Shown: in pieces, positions 12,401-18,400 of the stretch
Layout of the letters: each line of letters begins with the position of its first letter
Numbering within the stretch: the first letter of the stretch is position 1
Assembly (NCBI GenBank): GCA_024516035.1
Contig: CM044963.1
Span: 27,011,732 to 27,075,731 of the forward strand
Source of the DNA: Bactericera cockerelli
Taxonomy: Eukaryota > Arthropoda > Insecta > Hemiptera > Triozidae
Length of the DNA: 64,000 bases
Direction: 5' to 3'
Notes under the pieces: model-generated
Told to the model about the DNA's origin: nothing
The model's input: only the letters and a program-made list of their open reading frames with translations
Databases searched by the model: none
Translations under genes and position numbers: made by a program

Positions 12401-15400
12401 CATTGTCCTTAGAGAATGATTTTAGTGTTTCTTTTACCAGTTTGAGAACATCAGTAGATTCACCTGAGTTTTCAGGGGGAGCAGGAGACTTGGGGCCTTG
12501 CTTTCGACATGATTCACAGCGCCACTCCTCCTTACTCGCCTGGCTCTTAGACTTCCAAGTACTTGCGGCAAGAGAACATTGATAGTGATAACGCTTACCA
12601 CATCCATGACATTTGATGTATCCAACTTCTGGGTCGAGTTCCACAGCACACTTACTGCACGCAGTCATTATTCAATAAAGTTTATCATAGTTTGAAATAT
12701 AAATTATTCACAAATCACAGAATCACCAAGTTAGGTATTTTCTAGCTAGGAACCGAAGAGTAGTATGAGAAATAATTTGTTCACAGAAAATAATTAATAT
12801 CTCGTAGATAAAATAGTGCAAATAATTAAATTACACTAGAAAAACAAAACTTGGGAAAATATTGATGATACTTGAATAAAGAACATTTTATGTTGCAGAT
12901 TACTGCATTATCACAAAGACAAAAACTTAAAAGATTATATTTTATTTTAAAGAAAAACACAGAGCTAAAAACAATCGACTGACCTCTGGAAGCAACAATC
13001 AATGTAATAATAATAATAATAATAAGGCATGGACAAGATGAAGAAGAAGCTGGAGGGGTGAGTAGTAATAATAATAAGGCATGGACAAGATGAAGAAGAA
13101 GCTGGAGGTGTAATAATAATAATAATAAGGCCTGGACAAGATGAAGAAGAAGCTGGAGGTGTTGATGGAGGCGCCGGATGTGTCAGACGCGGAGAAGGCG
13201 CGCAACATCCGGGGGTGAGTAGTAGTAATAATAATAATAATAATAAGGCATGGACAAGATGAAGAAGAAGCTGGAGGTGTAATAATAATAATAATAAGGC
13301 ATGGACAAGATGAAGAAGAAGCTGGAGGTGTTGATGGAGGCGCCGGATGTGTCAGACGCGGAGAAGGCGCGCAACATCCGGGGGTGAGTAGTAGTAATAA
13401 TAATAATAATAAGGCATGGACAAGATGAAGAAGAAGCTGGAGGTGTAATAATAATAATAATAAGGCATGGACAAGATGAAGAAGAAGCTGGAGGTGTAAT
13501 AATAATAATAATAAGGCATGGACAAGATGAAGAAGAAGCTGGAGGTGTAATAATAATAATAATAATAAGGCATGGACAAGATGAAGAAGAAGCTGGAGGT
13601 GTAATAATAATAATAATAAGGCCTGGACAAGATGAAGAAGAAGCTGGAGGTGTTGATGGAGGCGCCGGATGTGTCAGACGCGGAGAAGGCGCGCAATATC
13701 CGGGGGTGAGTAGTAGTAATAATAATAATAATAAGGCATGGACAAGATGAAGAAGAAGCTGGAGGTGTTGATGGAGGCGCCGGATGTGTCAGACGCGGAG
13801 AAGGCGCGCAACATCCGAGGGTGAGTAGTAATAATAATAAGGCTAGCCTCCGTGGCGTAAAGGTTGTGACTACAGCTCGTAGCCCACGGTTCCTGAGTTC
13901 GACTCCCAGTTGGTGTTTGTCGATGTGTTTGTCGTCCGGCCGGAAAGGAACAGGTTTCACCACAATGTCAATTTTTACGTCTGTCTGTCTGTGAACAAGA
14001 TATCTCGAGAACGGTCAGAGCTAAAGACTTGAAATTTGGTATGAAAGTAGATCTTATATACCGCACAAACCACGAAGCTTTTGGTTGGAATCGGCCTCTT
14101 TCTGCGGCCGCAGGGGGCGCAAAAAGTTGCAGCAAGGACCGTTTCTTTGAATTGGTTAAAGATACAAAAAAAATTAGAGAACAACATTTCCTTAGAATAA
14201 ATAAATAATAGGGGTGTATTCTGATCATTTGTTGATATCTTGAACTTTTTGGACCTCGGCTCCAATTTACCGGTATTTTCAAGGGTCCCGATTAGACCAA
14301 CTTTTTTATTATTTATCGTAGATGGAGGTTGTGACATACCAAATCCAAGGATTTTGAGGTACTGATTTCGAATTTGACATTGATTTTTAGCTAACTGTTA
14401 CCTTTGTGTCACTAGTAACTTTTAGTCCAGTTCCCATTCCTAATAGGATAAGGAAATTCGTGTGATGTTTACACCAGATTTTTTTATTGTTTAAAAAAAT
14501 AATAATGCAAAATATATGCATCTAAATATTTTTACAAAATAATATGAATCTAAATTTCTTTTTATCTTCTTCTTCTTCTTTGTCTTTTCCCTTATGCCCT
14601 AACGAGCGTCGGGTTCCTCGTTTATCCAACGGCGGAAATCATTCCTTTGTCTGGAAATTCTTTTGACCTCAGAAAATCTGGTCCAAAATCGTTTCCGTGG
14701 GCAAGTTCCTGATCCGTCCGTTGAGTTTCCGAGGCTCCTTTTTTTTCTCTGAATCCGATAGGACTAAAGTGGGGATTAGCCAATCTCTAGAACTTGCCAA
14801 TAATTCATGTACGCACATGTTGTGCAATACATTACTAACCTGGGACGTCTTGATAGAATAACCAGCCCGGCTACCAGCTCTTGCTCGGGACCCCGGGATC
14901 GCCAGTTCCCGTATAACCGAAGTTACCCCTGGGGGGCATTTTTTTTTTTTTTTTTTTTTAAGTGGGGTTTAACGTCGCTTTCAACTTCCACGGTCATATC
15001 ACGACGGGGGTTTTACCCTCCATTCGCAGGAAACTCACAAACCTGCTACTCACATTGACCTCACCCAGCCTGAGTGGGGCCGGGAAAAAAAGTCACGAGA
15101 ATTAGAATTTGAATGGTCACCCATCCAAGTCTTAACCTCGCTGGATGTCGCTTAACTTCGGTGTTCTGAAGGGAACCGGTGTATTCAACATGCCATCGAC
15201 GCGACGCTGGCTTAACAGATTTTTGTTTCAAGTTATCATGTATTTTTTTGTGCCAACCATTGTAATATTTTTTGTTAAAAATAAATACAATTATTTTTTA
15301 TCTATCATCTATCTTATCTATCTAGTAATAATAATAATGGTAATTTGCTCTTGTGATTTCAGTCCGATGAAGAAAGCGGAATTACGCATGTAAATATTTT

Positions 15401-15659
15401 TGCAAAAAATATGGCATCTAAATTTCTTTTTAAAATAGTAATAATAATAATGATAATTTGCTCTTGTGATTTCAGTCTGATGAAGAAGGCGAAGGTGCAG
15501 AAGAAAGAGGTGAAGTACGTGGTGGCTAAGAAGCATAACACTGCCAAGAAGCTGCGTATCAAGGGGATCAAGGGGCCCTACAAGGTGGTGGATAAGAGAA
15601 TGAAGAAGGACAAGAGAGGACTGGATAGGGCCGCCAGTAGAGGAAAGAAGAAGAAGTGA
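325..15659 (+). CDS. FTSJ3: FTSJ3/Spb1-like pre-rRNA methyltransferase, C-terminal part (5 exons; 5' part outside window)
   Basis: Joined exons 325-477, 3635-3762, 5942-6153, 7401-7588 and 15476-15659 keep one frame (entry phase 2; junction phases 2, 1, 0, 2) and end in TGA at 15657-15659. The protein matches the Spb1 C-terminal domain by its landmarks in order: [56 protein letters not shown], a basic coiled stretch, [21 protein letters not shown] and a Lys-rich tail. In the family this domain follows an N-terminal FtsJ-type SAM methyltransferase that 2'-O-methylates pre-rRNA in the nucleolus during 60S assembly; those exons must lie upstream of base 1. An acidic Asp/Ser linker ([15 protein letters not shown]) precedes the domain. 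All introns are GT-AG. Three exon ends are amplified as tandem repeats, and one intron carries a full LINE. Family assignment is from recognised motifs; activity is inferred. Confidence 0.9.
449..740 (+). repeat. Dispersed repeat between the exon end and the array
   Basis: The stretch about 500-600 (AAGTGAGAAGTTGTA, ACATACCTGGACA, CTGTTTCGAGCTTATT) closely matches about 46630-46725, so it is a dispersed repeat. Its class is not recognised. It separates the true exon end from the first array copy at 741. Confidence 0.5.
741..2858 (+). repeat. Exon-edge minisatellite: 25 copies of exon 3' end plus splice donor
   Basis: Units of 81 bp and 89 bp (the longer has an extra 8 bp, AGCTGCTG). AGTAGAGTGAGAG starts at 741, 822, 903, 984, 1066, 1155, 1244, 1333, 1422, 1511, 1600, 1689, 1770, 1851, 1940, 2021, 2110, 2199, 2288, 2377, 2466, 2555, 2644, 2733 and 2822. 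Each copy carries the last 29 bases of the upstream FTSJ3 exon and an intact donor GGATGG|GTGAGT, followed by intron sequence containing TTAATACACTATTAG. The final copy stops just after the donor, at 2858. Copies are nearly identical, so the expansion is recent or being homogenised. Confidence 0.95.
2859..3124. repeat. Diverged copy of the element that forms the 41.2-41.7 kb palindrome
   Basis: Shares the order TCATCCCAAAC, GCGGCAGTAAAAA, CGAGAAAATAACA..GCGACCGC, GGCGTTCT, GTGGTGTTTTT(T)GGG, GATATC, TTTTGTACGAAAAT with 41365-41750, but here as a single, non-palindromic copy of about 250 bp. Family not recognised. Confidence 0.55.
3125..3410 (+). repeat. SINE family D, near full length
   Basis: Head CACCGTGGCAGAGTGAGTTAGCGCGCTAG resembles a tRNA 5' half, with a degraded B box. 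The body has CTCATACCTCGTGA, GTAACGACCAGTGGCGGCAT and the 3' end AAGAGGCCTTGTGCTTCACC. Other copies lie at about 33740, 42640, 51864 and 57950. Confidence 0.75.
3490..3610 (+). repeat. LINE 3'-end fragment
   Basis: TTGGGCTTGACCCATCAATAAA followed by ATTAA repeats looks like the 3' end of a 5'-truncated non-LTR element. A comparable end occurs near 6480-6540. No coding part is present, so the clade is unknown. Confidence 0.4.
3635..3762 (+). CDS. FTSJ3: FTSJ3 exon, acidic linker
   Basis: Acceptor TTTCCGTTTCCACAG at 3634 and donor AAAG|GTGAGTAA at 3763. Encodes [18 protein letters not shown]... to EEREHTK, an Asp/Ser/Glu-rich segment. Enters in phase 2 and leaves in phase 1. Confidence 0.85.
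3763..4478 (+). other. FTSJ3 intron, AT-rich
   Basis: Apart from a (TG)n microsatellite at about 3799-3836, I see only AT-rich intron sequence with homopolymer runs. No exon-like signal. Confidence 0.5.
4479..4860 (+). repeat. tRNA-headed repeat with internal tandem duplication
   Basis: The head around 4480-4545 has a B-box-like CTGGGTTCGATGCC. The body segment TCCTTGTAAAG...CACCCTATGATGATG is duplicated in tandem (about 4603-4690 and 4690-4780). The same segment, including TTGGTTCTGGGGGCCCTTG, recurs at 32890-33020, so it is a dispersed SINE-like family. The end near 4790-4860 resembles family D. Confidence 0.55.
5127..5255 (+). repeat. Tandem duplication of about 65 bp at the head of a 5S-like SINE
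   Basis: CTAGGTGACTATTT...GTACAGTTACAA...CATCAGCCAGCGTCGATGGC occurs twice in succession. The copy boundary falls inside the 5S-like head of the SINE that follows. Confidence 0.7.
5232..5445 (+). repeat. SINE family E (5S rRNA-derived), variant subfamily
   Basis: The head GCCAGCGTCGATGGC...TTGAATGCACCGGTTCTCGTC...GAAGTTGAGCA follows 5S rRNA in order and spacing. It closes with GATGCTGGC, pairing with the start like 5S helix I. The unrelated body (GGCTGGGTGAGGTT, GTTTCCTGCGAATGGA, AAAGCGACGTTAAACC) ends in an A-rich tail. This is the organisation of 5S-derived SINEs (SINE3 type). Confidence 0.8.
5942..6153 (+). CDS. FTSJ3: FTSJ3 exon, start of the Spb1 C-terminal domain
   Basis: Acceptor CTGTCCCCCAG at 5941 and donor CCTGAG|GTAAGAAC at 6154. 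After a short Lys-rich lead it encodes [35 protein letters not shown] and [14 protein letters not shown], the most conserved block of the domain. Enters in phase 1 and leaves in phase 0. GC- and CpG-rich compared with the flanking introns. Confidence 0.92.
6154..6590 (+). other. FTSJ3 intron, with LINE-like 3' end
   Basis: AT-rich intron. GGACTTGCTCCGTTAATAAA at about 6488 resembles the LINE-like 3' end near 3570. Nothing else recognised. Confidence 0.35.
6594..7350 (-). pseudogene. 5'-truncated Jockey/CR1-group LINE fragment (reverse transcriptase)
   Basis: Reading the minus strand from 7350, the frame gives the RT motifs [17 protein letters not shown], then [34 protein letters not shown] and FCDDLKVFR (F-C-D-D where functional enzymes have F/Y-A-D-D). 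The next block, [17 protein letters not shown]...[10 protein letters not shown], continues the fold in a second frame, so at least one frameshift separates the halves. Endonuclease and ORF1 are missing. It is a dead fragment in an FTSJ3 intron, opposite in orientation to the gene, from a different family than the LINE at 8.3-13 kb. Confidence 0.85.
7401..7588 (+). CDS. FTSJ3: FTSJ3 exon, core of the Spb1 C-terminal domain
   Basis: Acceptor TATTGTTCCAG at 7400 and donor CCGGG|GTGAGTAG region at 7589. Encodes [57 protein letters not shown] and ARNIRG, the helical basic core of the domain. Phase 0 in, phase 2 out. As with the first exon, unspliced reading meets TGA immediately (GGG TGA). Its last 60-80 bases and the donor are amplified in the following intron. 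Confidence 0.92.
7589..8346 (+). repeat. Exon-edge array, left part: exon end + donor + (TAA)n
   Basis: Units run GGC(A/C)TGGACAAGATGAAGAAG...CTGGAGGTG and then (TAA)n. Long units continue through TTGATGGAGGCGCCGG to the full exon end CGCAACATCCGGGGG and donor GTGAGTAG (copies ending near 7926, 8106 and 8336). Short units jump from CTGGAGGTG directly to (GAGTAG)TAATAA. All are partial copies of the exon at 7401-7588. The array is cut at 8346 by the LINE and resumes at 13004. Confidence 0.93.
8635..11451 (-). CDS. LINE ORF2: AP-like endonuclease and reverse transcriptase
   Basis: 938 residues, uninterrupted. The N-terminal exonuclease-endonuclease-phosphatase domain shows YQNCRGL (about 9-15), LTETWL (36-41, catalytic Glu38), [10 protein letters not shown] (from about 150) and a DFQHPSL block where SDHxP is usual. 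The RT domain shows [62 protein letters not shown] and catalytic FADD at 670-673. The tail has [11 protein letters not shown], seen in CR1/Jockey-group proteins. The start ATG lies 29 nt after the ORF1 stop, so ORF2 is probably translated by reinitiation or a similar coupled mechanism (inference). No RNase H or C-terminal CCHC is seen. Confidence 0.92.
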   Translation of the reverse strand: MNNFLNIFYQNCRGLRTKRSEFYANFIGSDYDILCLTETWLNENFNSYSYFSQDYYVYRKDRLNTNPDQDTRGGGVLIAGRKNLKIHRRFDLDFNNIECIWIEIKVNSECTLLIGNHYIPPQISPDLLERYSKFLIENIDISLYKILFLGDFNIPRFNWNLGVSFNDNSAIRKKSEIIYSVICNLNLVQQNSIRLDINDNLLDLVCSNLSNELLVSLDQGLVPTDFQHPSLLITLSLPVCKSTFVPIVKKNFAKGDYGGLYSHVSRHTYSHSSDIDVLVGDLTNTLTQAIDRFIPVKTVRPSKHPYWFSYRLVNFLRTKAKFHKKLKKYPNNEYHRNNFTRLRKLCKKTLIIDERRYKCKVETDLYNNPKFFWQYLKTQYKNSHQISIVQNGHVLSEDEIPDVFATHFSSIYNTQSSTLREPPDNTSAGATSLAPPAVSVLDVINATKSLKSSFVSGSDEIPSFIVKGCINVIAPILCKIFNICLTDGKFPTSWKTSIVVPVPKNSNVSDVKNYRPIALLTNFSKIFEKILVKHLIFHAKNTLSQHQHGFIPGRSTATNLMSFLEFAGPAVLNQRQLDTVYFDLSRAFDLVNHDLLVKKMESAVGLSSLYSDFFKDYLRGRSFRVRNGNFLSIEHTIPSGVIQGSNAGPLLFIIFFDSIKKVIASRFEIFADDLKICRIINDPEDANLLQRDINSIVKWCDENGMQCNVGKTAVLSFTRKRHPYFHDYFINGNAITRKFELRDLGVYVDSKLNFNYHILKTIATARRNSGLVYWVTKDFKNPTTFTVLFNALVRSRLEYCSEVWGGIGITDIAKIEQVQKNFLRRITYRSYGRSKSYNTSLTLYNIEKLSSRRTFKEITFMFKLLNNLICCQYLLDNVHFNVPRLNSRHFRHFKLPSDANNKLIPLSRIMSTCNIYPDLEFSLGPSTFNNLVKNLLID
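11481..12668 (-). CDS. LINE ORF1: PHD-finger protein
   Basis: 395 residues. An N-terminal PHD-type C4HC3 zinc finger uses C4, C7, C20, C23, H28, C31, C51 and C54. It is followed by a helical, probably coiled-coil region (about 70-170, with hydrophobic/charged spacing), a Ser/Thr-rich low-complexity part (about 185-275) and a C-terminal domain (about 300-390; [20 protein letters not shown]) with an RRM-like beginning. PHD fingers in ORF1 are known from CR1-like LINEs, where the protein is thought to bind element RNA; the esterase domain found in some relatives is absent. Confidence 0.85.
   Translation of the reverse strand: MTACSKCAVELDPEVGYIKCHGCGKRYHYQCSLAASTWKSKSQASKEEWRCESCRKQGPKSPAPPENSGESTDVLKLVKETLKSFSKDNVSKTSSLFTNFEQSLKGHINDMHENMEKLFISLTQKVDVLNESITTLQSTQQKLVEDNIQIKNELNFTKEKLCTMELKMQKVLSNDSITDNTATQGHKASYSSAASLQVPSPTVRVSSFSQSSRSSGTEAARVSSPTGGSATHAVLSHAPPRQRSDGGVPSTDPGDPSDWRTATRRKRGGKNNKPMIGTKAIPTANSSSTPMIVPRESRVMTSALFVTRFSPTVTSQDIKNIVTSSVPPACTHLKVSKLKTKHQEYYSSFHVEVLSSDFANIYDVGVWPDGCLIKPYVGRLIPDIVLNEALTANNS
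13004..13844 (+). repeat. Exon-edge array, right part
   Basis: Continues the 7589-8346 array after the LINE. It has long units with the complete exon end and donor (ending near 13216, 13386, 13707 and 13822) and short CTGGAGGTGTAATAA units between them. Some units keep GGCCTGG, closer to the CGCCTGG of the true exon, while most have GGCATGG. One long unit differs in the exon end (CAATATCCGG), another in CATCCGAGG. Confidence 0.93.
13845..13965 (+). repeat. tRNA-like SINE head
   Basis: GCCTCCGTGGCGTAAAGGTTG has A-box-like spacing and GAGTTCGACTCCCAG fits a B box. No full cloverleaf with a paired acceptor stem is evident, so it is read as SINE-derived. Confidence 0.45.
13966..14490. repeat. 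About 0.5-kb dispersed repeat, copy 1
   Basis: Matches 48620-49225 along its whole length: GAACAAGATATCTCGAGAACGGT, CTTGAAATTTGGTATG, TTTTGGTTGGAATCGGCC, GAATTGGTTAAAGATACAAA and a shared end GTGTGATGTTTACACCAGATTTTT. The element class is not recognised and no long frame is present. Confidence 0.75.
14491..14937 (+). other. FTSJ3 intron, unassigned
   Basis: AT-rich with a (TTC)n stretch near 14570. No gene or named repeat recognised. Confidence 0.4.
14938..15215 (-). repeat. SINE family E (5S-derived), young copy
   Basis: On the minus strand: 5S-like head with ATGTTGAATACACCGGTTCC, ACACCGAAGTTAAGCGACAT, GACTTGGATGGGTGACCATT; body; and a poly(A) tail (poly-T at 14941-14959 on +). Nearly identical to 24575-24848 and 38022-38275, so the subfamily moved recently. 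Confidence 0.88.
15340..15400 (+). repeat. Duplicate of the acceptor edge of the last FTSJ3 exon
   Basis: TAATTTGCTCTTGTGATTTCAGTC(C)TGATGAAGAAAGCG repeats the true acceptor and exon start at 15453-15490. It is followed by a short sequence ending TTACGCATGTAA and a second copy of the flanking TAATAATAATAAT. If used as an acceptor it reads LMKKAELRM and stops. Confidence 0.8.
15476..15659 (+). CDS. FTSJ3: FTSJ3 terminal coding exon
   Basis: Acceptor CTTGTGATTTCAG at 15475. Joined in phase 2 to the previous exon it reads [42 protein letters not shown] and [19 protein letters not shown], then TGA. The YVVAKK and KVVDxRMKKD blocks are family hallmarks. The Lys-rich end is probably a nucleolar localisation tail (inference). 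Confidence 0.93.
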
Positions 15660-16000
15660 GGAATCACGTCAAAAGAGGAAAGAAGAAGAAGTGAAGAATC
15701 ACGTCAAAAGAGGAAAGAAGAAGAAGAAGTGAAGAATCACGTTAAAAGAGGAAAGAAGAAGAAGTGAAGAATCACGTCAAAAGAGGAAAGAAGAAGAAGT
15801 GAAGAATCACGTCAAAAGAGCAAAGAAGAAGAAGTGAAGAATCACGTCAAAAGAGGAAAGAAGAAGAAGTGAAGAATCACGTCAAAAGAGCAAAGAAGAA
15901 GAAGTGAAGAATCACGTCAAAAGAGGAAAGAAGAAGAAGTGAAGAATCACGTTAAAAGAGGAAAGAAGAAGAAGTGAAGAATCACGTCAAAAGAGGGAAG
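15640..16000 (+). repeat. 35-bp array spanning the stop codon and 3'UTR start
   Basis: Ten copies of (A)AGAGGAAAGAAGAAGAAG TGA AGAATCACGTCA; CACGT(C/T)A occurs at 15665, 15700, 15738, 15773, 15808, 15843, 15878, 15913, 15948 and 15983, mostly 35 bp apart. The first unit is the real end of the gene (RGKKKK-stop), so coding end, stop codon and early 3'UTR were copied together. A 35-bp period shifts frame at each unit. Confidence 0.92.
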
Positions 16001-16625
16001 AAAAAAAATTAAAATGTGATTAATGAAATTGAAAAAAATGAAGATAGGAAAACCATATGAGATGAAGAAAGACGAGAGAGAGGAAACCCATACGAGATAT
16101 TTTAAAGACAAGAGGGAAGAAAAAAAATTAAAATCTGATTATGGGAAAAATTAGAGCAAATCAAGATGATAGGAAAACCATATGAGATGAAGAAAGACGA
16201 GAGAGAGGAAAACCATACAAGATATTTCAAAGACAAGAGGGAAGAAAATAATATGACGTCAAAAGAGGGAAGAAAAAAAAAATTAAAATGTGATTAATGA
16301 AATGGGAAAAAATTAGAGCAAATCAAGAAGATAGGAAAACCATATGAGATGAAGAAAGACGAGAGAGAGAGGAAATCCATACATTTCAAACCCAGATATT
16401 TCAAAGACAAGAGGGAAGAAAATCATACAATTTATTAGAAAGACGAAAGAAAAAAAAAATTAAAATCTGATTATGGGAAAAAATAGAGCAAATCAAGAAA
16501 ATAGGAAAACCATATGAGATGAAGAAAGACGAGAGAGAGGAAACCCATGCAAGATATTTCAAAGACAAGAGGGAAGAAAATCATACAATATATTTACGAA
16601 GACGAAAGGGAGGAAAACTTTGCAA
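16001..16625 (+). repeat. Degenerate tandem repeat downstream of FTSJ3
   Basis: Four imperfect units of about 125-170 bp, each with AAAATTAAAAT(G/C)TGATTA, GATAGGAAAACCATATGAGATG, AAAGACGAGAGAGAGG and AGATATTT(C/T)AAAGACAAGAGGG. Purine-rich and related in composition to the 35-bp array beside it. Probably still 3'UTR or immediate downstream flank. Confidence 0.75.
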
Positions 16626-17269
16626 GATATTTTACCAATATATACAGGGTGGACCAAAAAAACGTTTACACCCGTTACTGGTAGATTACTGACGACATTT
16701 CCAGGCCGGATCTGCAATCCGTTTTTTCGGATTCGCCTTCGTAACTGCACAAAGTGATTTTTTGCAACTTTCCGAAAAAGTTCGACTTGGGCTTATTCTT
16801 CAGGTCAGTACTTTTTTCCTGTTTAAGATGAGTTGATTCTGAACAATTCTGCAGAAAGCCAACAAAATTTCGATGTTTCTAGCTACACTACTTTGTTTTT
16901 TACTATTTGGTTTGTCATATTTTTTTACACCTGAAAAGAAAAAAACACCCAAAAAAACTTTTTTACTAAATAAAACACTCGACATTTGTCCGAACAAATT
17001 TTGGCACAGACACGGGCAAGTTTGATAAAAGTTGGCGGCCGCCCCGAGGATGCTAAAAAATAATTTTACGATTTTTTATCACGTGATCTTCTGGGAAAAA
17101 TTATTAGATGTTTGCCAAAAACTCTTCAAAAATCCTAAGAGTTTCCCAGCTGTAGACTGTGTAAGGGGGTCTTGTATTGTTTACAAAAATTGTTTACTTT
17201 GCTTTTTTTGAATTCCGCTGTCTCACATGCCTTCATCAGCCAGTTTAGGAAAATTCAAATGATAAATTT

Positions 17270-17365
17270 CGTGCTACTCAGATTGTTAGTGGTGTTAGCT
17301 AGATGTGTTAGTGCTAAGAGTGTAAGTCGCATGACCGAGGTTCAATTCTCGACGGTCAATATTAT
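17270..17365 (+). repeat. tRNA-like sequence inside the transposon
   Basis: GTTAGCTAGATGTGTTAGTGC...CGAGGTTCAATTCTCGACGG has A- and B-box-like blocks but lacks a paired acceptor stem. Read as a SINE relic. Confidence 0.35.
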
Positions 17366-18057
17366 TTTAAATATCAAAAAAATCTGATGGAATATTTTAT
17401 TCATACCTGTATCTGACCTGTTGTAACACCAACAACTTATGGTTTTTTTTGGGGGTAATACCATCTGTAAATTGAGTTCTATCAGATACTATTGGTATCA
17501 CAATACACATATTTATTATTCATGTAAGTCCCCGAGAGACTGCCTTGATAATGTAAGGATGGTTTTTCTTATGCTTCCCTACGAGAGAAAAAAAAACTAG
17601 CGAATTTTCCAAACGAAAATAGAGTTTATGAAATAAATCCAGGTAAATATGTAGGTAGGTTCTTCTATCATAAGCAATACTAATTAAATAACAAATATTT
17701 ACCGATTGCCAACTCAATAGAAGTCTTGAAAAAAACAAGATAATATTTTGGAAAATTAATAAACTTTTGCAGTCTTTATTATGTTTTATACTATTTTAAT
17801 ATAAACAAAAAGGTATTTAAAAAAAACATTTTGTGTTAGTATGTTCAATGAGAAACGATGAGACGCCCACGATTAGCTCAGTGGTAAGCTAGTCCACCCG
17901 GCCCGAACGCCAGGGTCAGCAAAAAATTCATGACTACAAAATAAAAAAGACTGTTGCCATTTTTTATTTAGCCATAGTTACACACTATGGATTCTCCTCA
18001 CACAAATTTTTGAAACCAATGGTGACTTTAGTACCTTAGTTCTAACTCAGAACTGTC

Positions 18058-18129
18058 CCTCTACCTTTTTGCCTTTCTCTCTCTCTCTCTCTCGCTCTTT
18101 GCCTCTCTCTCTCTCTCTTTCGCTCTTTG

Positions 18130-18169
<40 letters not shown>

Positions 18170-18185
18170 GCTCTTTCTCTCTCCC
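18058..18185. repeat. CT microsatellite
   Basis: (CT)n broken by GCTCTTTGCC units; lies within the 2.5-kb transposon. Confidence 0.9.
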
Positions 18186-18197
18186 TTCTCAATTCCC

Positions 18198-18400
18198 TTA
18201 GAGGAACTGTTGGAAGTGGCGTCCACCTTCCTGGATGCAAAGGTTGAACCTCTTCATCATGTTCCGTCGAATGTTGCGGAAGATTCCAGGTTTTTCTGTC
18301 AGGTCATCGAATGCCAACAGCATTCTTGCTACCAGATTTCGTAATCTATGTTTTTCACGTGATCCCAAATGTTCCTGTTGGCAACTCCATATGCTAAATG
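18198..18400 (-). pseudogene. Transposase C-terminal remnant (Tc1/mariner-like)
   Basis: On the minus strand the frame LRNLVARMLLAFDDL, TEKPGIFRNIRRNMMKRFNL, CIQEGGRHFQQFL ends at TAA (18198-18200). The pattern (LVARI..A..I..TPGI...IR..M..R...CI...GGRHFE.LL) is the usual C-terminus of insect transposases from TA-inserting CAGGGTG-ended elements. Upstream, WDHVKNIDYEI (the conserved W-HVK block) is in another frame, showing a frameshift. No DDE/D residues remain readable, so it is inactive. Confidence 0.7.

Larger units (their letters stand above)
8347..13003 (-). mobile_element. Full-length non-LTR retrotransposon (CR1/Jockey group)
   Basis: About 4.66 kb on the minus strand: 5'UTR about 12669-13003, ORF1 12668-11481, 29-nt gap, ORF2 11451-8635, 3'UTR to 8347, ending in TTCAAATTCAAAAATTC-type short repeats instead of poly(A), as in CR1-like elements. 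Both frames are open, so the copy may be recent and possibly autonomous. It sits inside the FTSJ3 exon-edge array (array on both sides), so the array is older than the insertion. No clear target-site duplication is visible, which is common for CR1-type elements. Confidence 0.88.
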
